From Bombardia bombarda (Eukaryota > Ascomycota > Sordariomycetes > Sordariales > Lasiosphaeriaceae): 64,000 nucleotides of DNA. The notes beneath the pieces were generated by a model. That model saw only the letters and a list, made by a program, of their open reading frames with translations, did no database searches and was not told the origin of the DNA. Within the stretch, counting starts at the first letter, position 1. Every line of letters begins with the position of its first letter. Where the stretch lies: contig JAULSR010000002.1 in assembly GCA_030512295.1 (NCBI GenBank), positions 5,208,001-5,272,000 of the forward strand, written 5' to 3'. The position numbers were made by a program, and so were the translations under genes. Of the stretch, positions 1 to 12,590 are shown piece after piece.

Positions 1-230
1 CTTCGGCAGCCAGTGGAGATGCAGGGGAGATATGGTCGGCGACCGCTATCCCAGGCTCACAGCGCTCCTGGGATGACCTCTTGTCTGGAAACAGTGCACA
101 TATCCGTTCCTGGCGTTGCACATACCCCCCCTTCTCCGAGACCCCATCGCTCTTGTTCAACCGGTGAACCGGCATCGCGACGCCAAGGCACTTCTTGGCG
201 GCTGTCAAACCTGACAGCTCCCGTCATCCA

Positions 231-260
231 GCGGCGGCGGTGGCGGCGGCGGCGGCGGCG
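231..260. repeat. CGG trinucleotide repeat
   Basis: Nearly pure GGC/CGG triplets, interrupted once by TGG. It lies outside any supportable gene. Confidence 0.85.
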
Positions 261-435
261 CTTGTTGGCTGCTAGACCGAGTGTACACAGTATGTATGTA
301 CATACTAGAACTAGCAGCTAGCCCAGGGCCCTGGATTTCTCCAAGTCTCAACTACACACCACAGTATGTACATACGATTGGTAGTTGCCAGTCAGTATTC
401 GTATAGGGGCAACATCAGAAGCGACGGCCCTTTCA

Positions 436-436
<1 letters not shown>

Positions 437-473
<37 letters not shown>

Positions 474-478
474 CCGTA
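437..478. repeat. TCCCGTA heptamer tandem repeat
   Basis: Five perfect TCCCGTA units run from 437 to 471, followed by one variant unit (CTCCGTA). It is a short tandem array in non-coding DNA. Confidence 0.9.
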
Positions 479-2658
479 GATCTTATCCCCCTTCTTTCCA
501 CCTGCTTTTTTCCTCTTCTAGGAATTTGCTTCGTTCGGGACCATGTCGGCCAGAAAGGACAACCGCGGCGGCGGCATGACGGCGAATGACGGCGAATTAC
601 ATGCTGCTAACAATCAAGTGTCGATGAATGCGACCTGTTGGTTCGCCAATCGCTTTCAAGCGGCGGCAACAAGCCAAACGCAACATCGGAAGCGAAGAAA
701 AACCATCGAGTTACTCGATTCGAACAACAGAGCAGCTTACTTGCATCACTTCCTCCGCCGTGTGCCAGAATGCTTAGCAACGATCCATCAATGATACGAT
801 AGCGTAGGCATCGGCCTCTTCGAGTCGGCCCATGTCAGAACCCCGGACGGGATCCCCCTTGTCGCAAAAGCTCCGGTATCCACAACCATGGGGGCGGCGG
901 ACCAAGGAGTAGCAGCAAGCAGTATCAAGCATCCAGCACGCCAGCCTGCCTATCTGCTAACTGCTTGCAGCAAACCACCGTCACCGGCTTCGCTCGTACA
1001 TACACAATACCTAGGTATGTATCAGATGCATCCGCCGCCGCCGCACCTCGCCCGGCGAGGATTGCTTTTTTCATCAGTGAACCACCAAAATGAAAAAGCC
1101 CCTCACACACGAGCCCACCACCATCATCGGTCTTAGTTCACACCTAGGCCCCTCATGTCTCGGGAACACTAAATTGACTCCCTTCTTCCTTTCCCTGTCT
1201 GTCATATTTCACACTTTCCATGCGTTGGGGCTGAATGACAAGTATCATCCGGGTCGAGACAGGGCTTGGCTATGGATATCATGGTTGCCGTACGGATGGT
1301 GAAAAATGGGCTTTGTGCATAGTATCGGAACGTGGCGCTATTGTTTCTCTTTTGTGCTGCATGCATCCCCTTCACCCTTACTGTGCAAATAATGCCATGT
1401 TTGCCAAGGTACGGAGAAAGCCAACGTTGAAAGTATCCGATAGCTCAAATTCTCCAACGTGGAACGAAGAGTATGGCAGTGCCCTTTTTTTTATCATGCA
1501 ATACCATATTGCCAATCGTATCGCGGTGATAAACCGATTGAGCACGTTGGGTTTCTCTTTTGTGTTTTTCTGTCTTTCTTTTCTACGCTGTTTATTTGCC
1601 GTGCTGTCGAATGATTGACAGCTGTTAGCTAACCCCCAGCGCGGTGTTGATATAAACCAGGTGTTATAGAAAGTTCCTCCTCGCCTTCCACTGCCCTCGT
1701 CAAACCCCGAACGCGACGCTAGATCGAGGATCGAGGATCGAATGCACTAGGCAAAGCAAGCAGGAGGTAGCTACCATGTATGCATCGTTCTAACACGACC
1801 GTAATAGGTCGGGGACGGCGGCAGTTGGCAGACCTGGCAGTTTTCTGTGCCTGCCAGATATATTAATAGATCCGTTTGGGCTCCTTCTCACATATGCATG
1901 GTTGCAGGAACCGATTAGGAGTGCTTAAAGAGGTGGTGACTGGTTGAGCGACTTATATGTTCTCCATGAATCATGGCGATATTCCGTTTCCCATTGCCCG
2001 CCCAGCTCCCCTCCCATCCAGTACAAGAAACAAGATGTGTAGCATCGCAAACACTGTGGTACTGTGGTAAGAACGTCTAAGGTGGGACAGCCATAATAAG
2101 GCATGAAAGCAGCCGTTGGGGAAGAAAAGAAGGGGGTTGCAGCCGAAACTTGACATTCTGGCTGGCTTTGGTGTAGTAATAATAGGTTGTGTGCCCCCCC
2201 TCATCTTCTATCACATCGATCGTACCCGATTCTGGGAGGGGTATGTGAGGAGTATTGTGTAGGGAAAGAAGAGAGGGATGGGGGGCTGTTCTAAGAAGGC
2301 TGTCGAAGGAGGGTCATCGAAGCAGACCCAATGGAACGGGGTCACAGGCGGTCCCGGGCTCGGGTTCTTGTTACCAAGAACGGCGGTTGCACCGGCGCCA
2401 TGGCGGAAAAGAGTGCCGCATGCTGGTGTGACTGCATCTATCCCACCACCCGCCCCCGCTCCATGTCTAGGGGGGCGTATTGATCAGTATGCGGCCAACC
2501 GTCGGTGACGACCGGGCGAGCGAGCTGGACTCCTTTCCTGGGTATTCTTGGACGGAGCACGGCGGCGCCTGCATCTGGATTGATCATCGGTCTGCAGCCT
2601 CAGACTACAACAATCAGGGTGGACGGCAAAAGTATTCCGCAAGACCGAGAGATAAACG

Positions 2659-2680
2659 CCCCCCCCCCCCCCCCCCCCCC
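2659..2680. repeat. Poly-C tract (22 C)
   Basis: Uninterrupted run of C. It is one of several long poly-C/poly-G tracts in this window (also 20739, 40781 and 54835). Confidence 0.9.
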
Positions 2681-5600
2681 TTCTATCCGGTTCCGTACTT
2701 AAAGAGAGAGACTGGCGATGCTGTTATCGCAACCACGCCGTCCCCGCACCTTGGATTTGGCATTTTGTACATGATGGCTGTCCACCCCTTCCATTCCAGC
2801 CCCTCCGAGAGGACAAGTTCGGAAGAGGGGAGAGGAAGCAACAGCCCTACACTGCACCCTGGGGTCATTGCTCTGCATGGGAATGCGGGTGCCTCTTTCC
2901 CTAAACCTGAGTCTTGATCTTGCTGTGTTCTCTTGTCCTTGTTGCTACCTCTTCATCCCGGCATCACGCCCCCGATCTGCCATGCGTCGTCCCCTCCTCA
3001 CCACTGGAGACGAGGTAAGACGGAAGGCGTACGCCGGAATTTATTAGAAGAGGGACCAATATCCACATGTAACAGAACCAGCTCAAGATGCGAAAGGGCG
3101 AGGCGCCGTAGTTCAAGTCCTGCCATGTGAAAGTCTTGGTGATGAGAAAGTGCGCGCGGGACTACTGAGGCTACCTTACAAGTGCCTGCCTGTCTTGTCC
3201 TGTCGGCGACCTGCCATGAGGAATGGTCCGTTCTCGACTTAGTTTAGTTCAAACCGGGGCTATCAAGTATGAGGAAGGATCGTGTAGGGGTCCCGGCAAA
3301 GGTATTTGGACCAGCGAATCCCGAGTGGACGGGCGCTGCCGGGTTCGTTTGGGCCCTGCTCTTCTGGCGGTTTTTCCCACCCTTGCACATCTTCCCCATG
3401 GCTTCAGGGGCTATCCTTGGAAGCGGGTCACGTCTCCCGTTTACCTGTTTCCTACCCTGTGGTCTTGGCACGGGGCCACTACCCCCCTGAACAGACCTCG
3501 GTCAACATGTCAAAGTCGCTGCTCTTTACCCTTTCCGGGAACTGTCGCGAATCGATCCCTGCAGGGGCTCCGTGCCTTCTGAGACGGGGAGGGTGGAAGA
3601 GGAGATGTTTTGATATGGGATTCTCCAACCGACTGCGGGGACGAAATCCCGCCCATGGCCCGACCTCGAGACTCATCAGAGGCAAAAATACGCGAACGGC
3701 CCCCAAACCATCTGCCAGTGTATAATTAGACCCGGCACATCATTGCAAAGACCTCTGGACAACCTCTTATCCAGGCAGATGGGCGCCCCAGCGAATTCAT
3801 CTTCATGTCCCCGGAGCCTACACCGCAAAGACAACAACAAAACGGGGCGGCGACCAAGGGCTCAAGTCCCGGAACTTCCGGTTACTGGCAAACAGGCTCA
3901 TAACCGTCGGCGAGTTTTCGCGTCCGACAAGCTCCGGAGTTCTCTGGCTGTTGGGGAAGTGAATGCCCTTCCATGTGCATCATCGTGGGTAGTCACAGCT
4001 CCGGGGGCTACCGGCAGCAGATAGGCTTTCCGTCCCATGCCCACGATATGTATCCCGCCGAATATGGAAACTCCTCGTGTTGTTTGGTGATACTCGTTTT
4101 GCCCCTTTACCCAAGAAGCACTGGTCGTTGTTGCACATAGAGCTTCTCGCCCAGCTAGAACAGGCCTTGATCATTGGCGTCCAGAATTGGGATGGATTTT
4201 CCACCTTCTCGTGTTCGCACGTCTCGACTCCTCTCCTGGTGTGCACGGCATGTCATTTAATTTATTACTCTGCCTCGTCGTTCATTGTTCCACTACACGA
4301 CAATCGTTCTCGATCGGGTGGGGCACTTCTGCAAATGTTCAATTTTCTCGGAGATGCCATAAGTAATCAATGGGGGCCCATATACCCAAACTCTTGCCTT
4401 GCTTCCGTCTGCTGCAGTTCTCCAGCCAGTGTGCAGCAGACATGCAGGACGTGCAGGAACTGAGCACGTCAACAAACAGAAGATGGGAGGAGCTGTGGAA
4501 ACCTGCCACGATCTTGAATTTTGTATCCCATGTAACTAACCATGTCCGAACCACACGCTTGGAACATGTGTAAAAACAGACTGTTGGCGCACCATTTTCG
4601 GATGTTTGGATCCCTGTCGGAACAAAAATATCATGTACGTACGAATATCCCGTAGCCGATTGTTGGTTCTGGCAGCAGTGAGATGTGCTTGGCAACGGTT
4701 TCTAGACTTCTGGCTGTGGTCAGAAGGTCGAGAAAAATAAATACGGAGCGGTACTGCTGTTGATACCGCTTGCTGTTCTTGGCCTGGGTTGATACCAATA
4801 TAATGTTGATACCAGATTGGCGCATGTGCCTGCGCTGACCATTGTAACATCTATGCGCTGGCGGTTTTGTTCTTGAGACGGTGGTTGTGCTTCTTTGTAA
4901 CTTCAGACTTTAATATGACGACCTCTGTAATCTCAATGGAAGCGCATTCCCGACTTTGTACCACTCAACGACTTTCTTTTCCCCATGTTCCGTGTTCATT
5001 CTGCGCTCTGCTGATTTGTCTCGCAGCTGCTGGTAGATCTAGCCCAGTACAACATGATACAATGTGTCATCCACACTCAAAGAACTGATGCTCCCTTGTG
5101 TGGCCTGCAGGTCGTCGTAAACAGAGCCACTAGGAAAACTTGAAAGTAAACCCGGGGTCTCCAGACTTACAATTACCCAACTCGCCTCTTTCCTAACATT
5201 GCCGCGCTGTACACCAATCCACCAGCGGCCATCCAGACGTTGGGGAATCCAGTGTGCTGGCGTTGGCACTGATTGGCCAGATTGAGTAATAAGGATGTTG
5301 GTTACCGTCTCGATATCTTCACCGCTTGGCACGTTCAGTCTGAGAGCAGGTGTTTCGACGAGGATGCCGACCGTCTGGCAGTCGCCGGGAGACACCGACT
5401 GATGACTGACGACTGGTCAAGGAGCTTGGCATGACCTTGGGAGGGTTGACTACGGGCCACCCTGACCATAAAAAACAAGGTCCATAGTCGAGATAGTGTC
5501 AGATAAAGATCATCTTTTAGACATGAACGCAACCTTGAATTTACATAAAGGTAAAATAAGAAAATGCTTCGGATATCGATACAAAAAGCATGCAATGTAC

Positions 5601-7920
5601 CCACTTACTTTTTAATAGGGGGTGAAGTATTTGATGGGGCCGTAGAGTTGATAGTGAATGCGTTCATACTTTCAACGAGTGCCTCTTCTTTTCGTTGCCA
5701 GCGAGCGGGCTTGATCCAGAGCCTCGTCAAGGGGGTGCGTAATCAGTCCTGGTAGCGCAGAAATGTAATGTCGAACCGAGAGTGAGGAGAACACGCTAAT
5801 CACGGTATGTTCCTTTAAAGGCGAGCTTGACTATCGTTTCATCTAGCTGACTATTTCTCCTTGTAATTTTGGTAGAAGCTTGCTCTGGCAAGAGACGGCG
5901 AGCTACATTCCCTCCCGTACTTCTTATGAGCATAGTATGACGAGGCCTTGCCTGATGTTACCATCCAGGTAATGTAGGGGAAGAAATATCACCGTGGTCA
6001 CCTTGTCCGCCCTCTTACTAAACCAGTGACTACTAACGTAGGACATGGTTGTTGCTATTCTGGATGACTGAAGATCTTGCCTGTATGTGGACTATTGTTA
6101 AAAACGAACGCGTTCGAAGCGCGGCCTCTGCTCAGGAAGCTTCAGCCACCGAAAGGCTATACTAGAGGCTCTGCCAAGGCTCCCAACTAATGCTCCACGT
6201 AGGCGGGATGATGGTTAACGGTCAGACTATCTCGGATCATTAAAGTCTAGTCAACTCCGTAGGCTAGGGAGCTCCTGGCTAATAAGTAGTACTGGTGGCG
6301 CTAGTGTAGTTGGTCGTCAGGAACAAGCTGCCTGCCTGCAGCCGGCAGGTTTTGAGTGAGTTAATTCTTGGGAATTAGTGATGTCTTGCCTTGAACTTAG
6401 AGGAGCTGGTATCATCCGCATAAAACCTAAAGCTCACAAGCGCGAGCGCGCCCTGACAGCTTCAATATCGTCAAAACTGTCTTTTCACCCTTGTCGTTCA
6501 TTCTCGTGGACGGAACTGGGAGGCTGAGCCCGAGCTTGATCTGTGCACGCAGATCATTTGGATTAATTGTTCAAGCTCGATTGATGCACTGAATCATTAT
6601 CTCCAAATGCTTTCCTGGCTACCGGTCATCTTCCCGCATTTGTGTAGCTCGTATGTACATAGTGTACACAGTGCAGTACCGCTTGCTGAGAAATTGGTTA
6701 GTGACTTCCGCGCAGGGCCCCCACGGGCCGGAACCCCCAGACCGCTTTACCCCGTGAAGTGAGGCGCAGCGACGCGAGACCCAAGGGCTAGATGGCAGAT
6801 CTGCAAAGCCAATCGCAAACCAGGACGCCAATGTGACAAGTAGACAAGCCACTCCAGGCAGGCTTAAAAGGCTGCAGACACATCGGATTCCTGATGGACC
6901 AATCGCGAGATTTCGATGTCAGAGGTATCCCAGTCCTCCTGTCCGTACACCCCTGGTATGTCCCTCCATCACGTTTTCCTTTTTCGGCAGTCGCAAGTTG
7001 AGGTTTATCAAAAAAGAAAAGAGAGTGGGTGTTTGTTTGTTCCGACTAAGGGTTTGGTCGGCGATCATCTTGGAAGTTAGCAGCGCCTAGGGCAAACAAT
7101 GATCTGGCCGGAAATCCGGGCTCGGTATGTACGCCTTTAAACCTAATTACGCAGCAGATCATCCCGACAAATTGGGTTTCCGGACTCTGGAATTGTCCAT
7201 CAGTACACGGTGATCATGTTTAATCTGTCCAGTGGTTCGAGGGGTTTGCATTTTTCCATGTCTTGAGAGGTGAAACATGGACCTCGGCCTCAGGTACAGC
7301 ATGTTCAAACAACATGATGGCAGCGTTGTGTTTTGACAGGTTCAGAATCATACCCAGCAGTCCATCGCCTCAGATGTCAAAGTAAAGCCGGCCACAGTGA
7401 GGGTGGGTGGTGAGCTAGCGCTGACACATCGCTCCAGACCTTGATGGCGGCATACTGTGTAGAACTGTTTGGTGAATGTGGAGGCGCGCCCGGTAGCAAG
7501 GGCAGGCCGCATGCGTTTGCTCGTTCTCCTTTCTTCTTAACCTTTTCCGGTTTAGGCCTGTTTTGCGATACGAACCAAACTCTGAAGCTTAGAAAGATCT
7601 GGATAATCACAGGTGGCGGTGTCGGGGTTTCAGATGTAGTCGCCTTCAATTGTAAATAGTAGGTTCGTTGTGTAACTCGTCCGGGGTCTCTGTACCAGGT
7701 CTGCTACACGCGGGGCGGTTGAGAGTGTCTGGTGCCAGGTGCCAGATGCTAGGTGGCCATCAATGGACCATACCTAAGGTTGGTAGCATTCCATGGAAGG
7801 TACGAATACGGGATACTCTATAGGGTTGAAGGGCTTGGATCCACAACTTTGTTCGTGACGAATTCCATGCCGTGCGAGCGTATAGAGCGTGCCTGTTGTG
7901 TCAACATAGTCGAGATTGCG

Positions 7921-7961
7921 GGTGGTGGGTATGGTATGGTATGGTGTGGTGCGGTGTGGTG
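7921..7961. repeat. GGTAT/GGTGT pentamer-like repeat
   Basis: Degenerate tandem units GGTAT, GGTGT and GGTGC in non-coding DNA. Confidence 0.7.
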
Positions 7962-8440
7962 AAGGCGGGCGGCCATACATAAGGCTTAAGAAGCATTGGA
8001 CAATCCGGGGCGCAGCCAAGATCCGATAGAAGCAATATCGGCACCGAGATCTCGGTTGGGAAGGTCGCCGCCAACTTGCCTGACTGCTATTCGTTATCCA
8101 AGGGACGGCACGGCACTCCCCGCAGATTGCACGACATGACGTCCCGGCCGAGACTGACGTGTTCAGCTTTGGGTGCTGGGTTCAGGGGGCACAGGCTGGC
8201 GTCCGGATGATGCTTGTTTGCCTGTGCTCATAGTTATTTCACCAGTGGATAACTTTCCATCTCTTTTCTTAGCTGAGACGGAGACGAGGAGATGAGGGGA
8301 CGACGAGACAAGGAAAGCGGCCCCAAGGATGCTGGTTGATATGCCGGTGGTGTTAACAGCTCCGAGTCCTCCTCCATCTAGACTAGCTCGAGACATCTAG
8401 CGCTGTTTTATCTCTATAGGGAACGTTGGGGCAGGTTATA

Positions 8441-8527
8441 GTAGCAGCAGCAGTAGCAGCAGCAGCAGACGATAGCGATAGCGACAAGCGACAGCGACAG
8501 CGACAGCGACGGCGACAGCGACGGCGA
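8441..8527. repeat. CAG and CGACAG compound microsatellite
   Basis: CAG-type triplets, partly TAG, are followed by (CGACAG)n with CGACGG variants. Low-complexity frames open through this block on both strands and none is credible as a gene. Confidence 0.85.
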
Positions 8528-9741
8528 GGGCATGCAATTTCGGCAAGTAGGCAAGCCACCGAAGTCTGGCTCTCCAGTCTTTTGTCCTGTTCGCGTCCTG
8601 AATCGAATCACTGTGATGGGCGGTACGTGCCGCATTGGCACCAAAGGGGTAGATGGTACTTTGTAGATGGCTAGAGGGCCAGACAGCCGCCCATGTCCAG
8701 GGATGGAAGTTCATTCGGCACGCCAGGGCAGGGCAGCATTCTCGCTCGGTTTGTGGATGGTTGTTGCAATGTGTGAGGTCACTTTGACCTACCAGACAAG
8801 CCAGACGAGCCAGAACGAACCTCACCTGGGAAGGCGGAAAGGGCGGGCGGGACTGGCGCACTGTGGCTCGTTTGGGTGGCCCCTGCCGCAAGTAGCTCTG
8901 CCGTGCCCTGGCTGTGGTATGTATGTATATAATTACATCGGTACTGGTTAGTAGGTCTGGAAACCTAGCGCAAATACCTAAGGGCAGGTACCTATCAAAG
9001 GCCTTAACCTCTGTCGCTAAGTAGGTATTTCCTTCAGGGTTGGATGCGCGTCAACTGGAATGGAGCCCGTCGTTCAGGCAGGTGGTGTTGCTACCCTATC
9101 CGTACCTGGGTACGAATGCACTGCTGCTGTGTAGTAACCAGGGCAGCACACAATACAACGTACCTGGTCGTCCCCTTTCCTCTCTCGCCCATGGCACTGC
9201 TGCCCCCTCCCCCTCCCCCCAAATGACCGGGCGTTGCTCGCAGGTCAATCCCGGTCCGATGGTTTTCGGAGTCCCAGAGCAGAAAAAGCAAGCCTAGGTA
9301 GGCACAGTAAGTACCTTAATTTATTAGGTCCACGGCGGATGCAGAAGTGGCAGGAGCAGCTTGCTGGCCAGCCAATTGAGCCAGTCAGGAAGCGTCAATG
9401 TGCCTGCCAATTTCGTCACTGTCAGATCCATGATCCGCGATTCAAACTAGCCCTAGCTTGCCCTAAGACCAGCGCCAGAGACACAGGTTGTCGATTGAGA
9501 GTAACTCAGTCCGCCCTAGTGTCGACTTTTCTTGCACCACCCCTGTCCACGGCCCACGACCTCGACACAGCCTAACCACGTCCACGGCCACGATCACGAC
9601 GTGCGTGTGCGTGTCGCTGCCGACGAGATGCTGGCACGTGCTACTACAACCAACCTAACACGCCGGATACCAGCACCGTGGAAGCGCCGGAACGGGAAGT
9701 TCCTGAATAGCATTGTTCGGCCCACCACAGACACTACAGAC

Positions 9742-9812
9742 CAGACCGACCGACCGACCGACCGCTTCCACACAATACGCACACACGCACACGCACACAC
9801 TCGCACACACAG
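9742..9812. repeat. (GACC)n and (CACACG)n microsatellites
   Basis: A tetranucleotide GACC run (about 9745-9765) is followed by CACA/CACGCA repeats (about 9779-9812). Confidence 0.85.
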
Positions 9813-11056
9813 ACCACCACCTACATAGCTATAGACAAACACACCATAGACAAGCTTCCCTAGGAGCATACCTAGGTACCTAGTCACGCATGTCAACGCT
9901 CAGCCGATCCAGGACCTCGGGCAGTCCTCACCCTCACCCTCACCTTCAGCCTCTGACATACGTAAACCCGGGTCCAGATCCAGACCCAGCTAGCGGGAGG
10001 CTTTGGCTTCTTGTCTATTTGTGGTTGTGTGTCTGTGTCTATCTGACGAGTCCTCCGTACTTGCTCATTCACCTACTCCCCGCTCGCCGCTTCTGGGTCG
10101 CCGCCTCGGCCATGTGCAGACTGCCGACCGACATTGCCTCATTCCTTGCCTTGTCCTAGTCAGCTGCTTCCAGGACATTGAAAGGCAAAAGTGCGAACGG
10201 GAACCTTCTCCAAGTGTTCAGTACCCAGTATGTAGACAGACGGACGGACGGACGATGCTTTATCTCCTCTCTCCTGGCCTCGCCTGGTCTCGGTATCCAC
10301 TTCGTCTCGGCGATTCAGCCTCTTTTCTGAAGAGAGCCAAAATGTCGAGCCACGCATCTCATCCCTCATCCACAGTCATTACAGTAATGTATACCTACCG
10401 GGCCTCCTTCCGAAGCCAGTGACGGACCTGCATCCCCCCATCTGTCCAACTTCAACTTCGACATGTACATACATTACACTGCCAAGTATATAGAGTGCCT
10501 ATCTGGGATACATGGCGTCCCCAGCTGGCGCCTGGGCTGTTGATGTGCCGACAGCTGCCCTTAATACCTTGCCTAGGGATGTCCCCATTGCTCGCCCGTT
10601 CGGCTTTGTAGCTTTTACTACTTCACCGGCCTCACTGGTTCATTGCTATAGCTACCTACCTCCCCGGGCCCCATGTCTGTCCTCCTGTCTCCTCGCCAGG
10701 GAACAGCTTCCGAGCAACCCCAAAGAACCAAAAGAGGACACTCATGCCGTCAGTGTTTGGTACCGTGTGCGCACTGGATGGGGCAGGCATGTCGCATATG
10801 CGAGGGAGGGATGTCCCTGTCATGAATCTTCACCCATCGGGCAATTTCATCTAGCTTCGCAACCGTTGTGGAATGGGTAGGGGGCCACGACCGGGGCGGA
10901 AGATCCCTGTCGTCTACATCTCGCAGTTCCCTGGTGCGTGTCACTTGGATTCCACATGGGCCGCCTTCCCACACCACACACACACACCTCTCTCTACTTT
11001 GTTTCCGTTCCTCAGAACAGTACAGTACATACCCTCAGAACAAAAGCTGGCCTTTG

Positions 11057-11074
11057 GTGTGTGTGTGTGTGTGT
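11057..11074. repeat. (GT)n dinucleotide repeat
   Basis: About nine GT units in non-coding DNA. Confidence 0.85.
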
Positions 11075-12590
11075 GGCCTGTGGTTCATGTACTTCGTATG
11101 GTGAGTGGTCTACTGTAGTCTATGCAGTAGTAGTCCTAGTAGGCCAGGTAGTGTACGGTAGCTCGACCACCCTCACTTACCACCTACCTGCTTCTTGACA
11201 GCGCTATCCTGGTCTGGCAGCCTATCTCAGTTCCACTACAGGAGCCTTTTCATGTTCAGAAGCAGTCCGTTGTTCCCCAAAAGCCACGCCACCGAGCTTT
11301 ACCTACCGTAGGCCCTGGCTGCGAGTACGCACTGCGGTTGGCCTGAGGAGCCCTGAGTCCTGACGAGATACGAGAGAGAAGAGAGGGGGTTTGCGTGCCA
11401 CTGTTACCGATCCGCTTCTTCTCTTCAGGCCCGCCTGGCTCTATCCAGTTGTCGTTATCCCATCCCCCTCCGTCTGACACTGGCCCGCACAGTACCTCCA
11501 GCCTGCGCGATGCCGAGGCGACAGCGGAAGTACCCTGTCCCTGTCTCTGCTCTTTCCCATCCTGACTGACCTTCCTCGCTGCTGGACATCGATGTCATTC
11601 TCGCCCCCCTGCTTGCATGCTTGCGCTCGTTGTGGCCTAGGCGTCTCCATCAAACAGTCTCTGTCCGCATCTGAAAACCACCTGCTTCGGCATTTTCATA
11701 TAGACCCTTTTGGAGCCTCCTTTCTCAGCCGCCCTTCCCCTTTCTTCAACCGAGCAGTGTTGAGCGCGCATCCGTCTGTCTGTCTTCCTCTTCGAAAATC
11801 TCCAAAGAAGCTACTAAAAGCTCATGTGGAACTGAGCCCTGCCTGGATAGCTCGGCCCAGCTTGTTTATTTCTGAAAAAAAGCCGATTCTGATTTTGACT
11901 TTCCGCCGTTACGACGCCCTTGGACACTTCGCCTAGCATTTATTTGGGGTACGCCATCTGTGCGCCAAAACCAACCCGTTGGATCCGTTCATCAACATCA
12001 CCAAAAGAGGTCCCGGCGACTTGGCCATTCTACAAAAAGACTGCCATCGGCCTCTTCCCTTCGTCCTACTATCAGGCCTTCTCGTACCCATTCAACCTAT
12101 TCTCCATCCTAGGTCCAAGTGGAAATTCGAAGTTTTTCTCGATCTTTGACATTCCCCGCTTGACTATCGTCTATCGTTCTTTTCGATCTCAGACTTCCCG
12201 ACGACATCCGAAAACCAGCCTTCTACCGACCATCTTCGAGTTACGATAGCTGTTCCCAGCAGTGCCTCAACCGCGTTCCGCCTCGAGCAGTTGAACCTTG
12301 TGGTGCCCTCGCGTAGTCAGGAGTATTAGGTACCAGAACAAGGTCGAAGGTGGCGTCTCTGCAAGAGACAAATCTTGAACCACTTATCTTGGCTATTTTT
12401 GACTGTCGTTAATCGCGCTGATCGAGAGGTAAATATGAGCCCCATCATTCATGAGACATGGGAGTCTTGCTCAGTGCGACTTAACCTGGACCCCCATACC
12501 ATATTGTTAGAAATCAGCGCGCTAACCCCGGTTTCAGGAGTTGCCGCTGTGCGGGAACCAGGAAATCCTTCATTATTTTCTATTTCCCTT

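Larger units (their letters stand above)
1..12428. other. Long gene-free region upstream of the homeobox gene
   Basis: No open frame here has a recognisable domain, good start context or splice-linked continuation. Where long frames exist, several frames on both strands are open together (for example 3.2-3.7 kb), as expected of GC-rich non-coding DNA. The region holds simple repeats (listed separately), a 22-base poly-C tract near 2.66 kb, and a pyrimidine-rich stretch from about 11.4 to 12.4 kb that is probably promoter and 5' leader of the downstream homeobox gene. A minus-strand open frame at 5039-5395 is a weak candidate for a gene remnant (see findings). Confidence 0.6.

Noticed and set aside
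3095..3125. GTTCAAGTCC, like a tRNA T arm
   Set aside because: No matching stems for acceptor, anticodon or D arms could be drawn around it.
3223..3725. Overlapping frames of 70-139 codons on both strands
   Set aside because: All frames open together in GC-rich DNA; no domain, no intron-linked extension, unconvincing starts.
8163..9830. Several Arg/Pro/His-rich frames over microsatellites
   Set aside because: Produced by CAG, CGACAG, GACC and CACA repeats; not gene-like.
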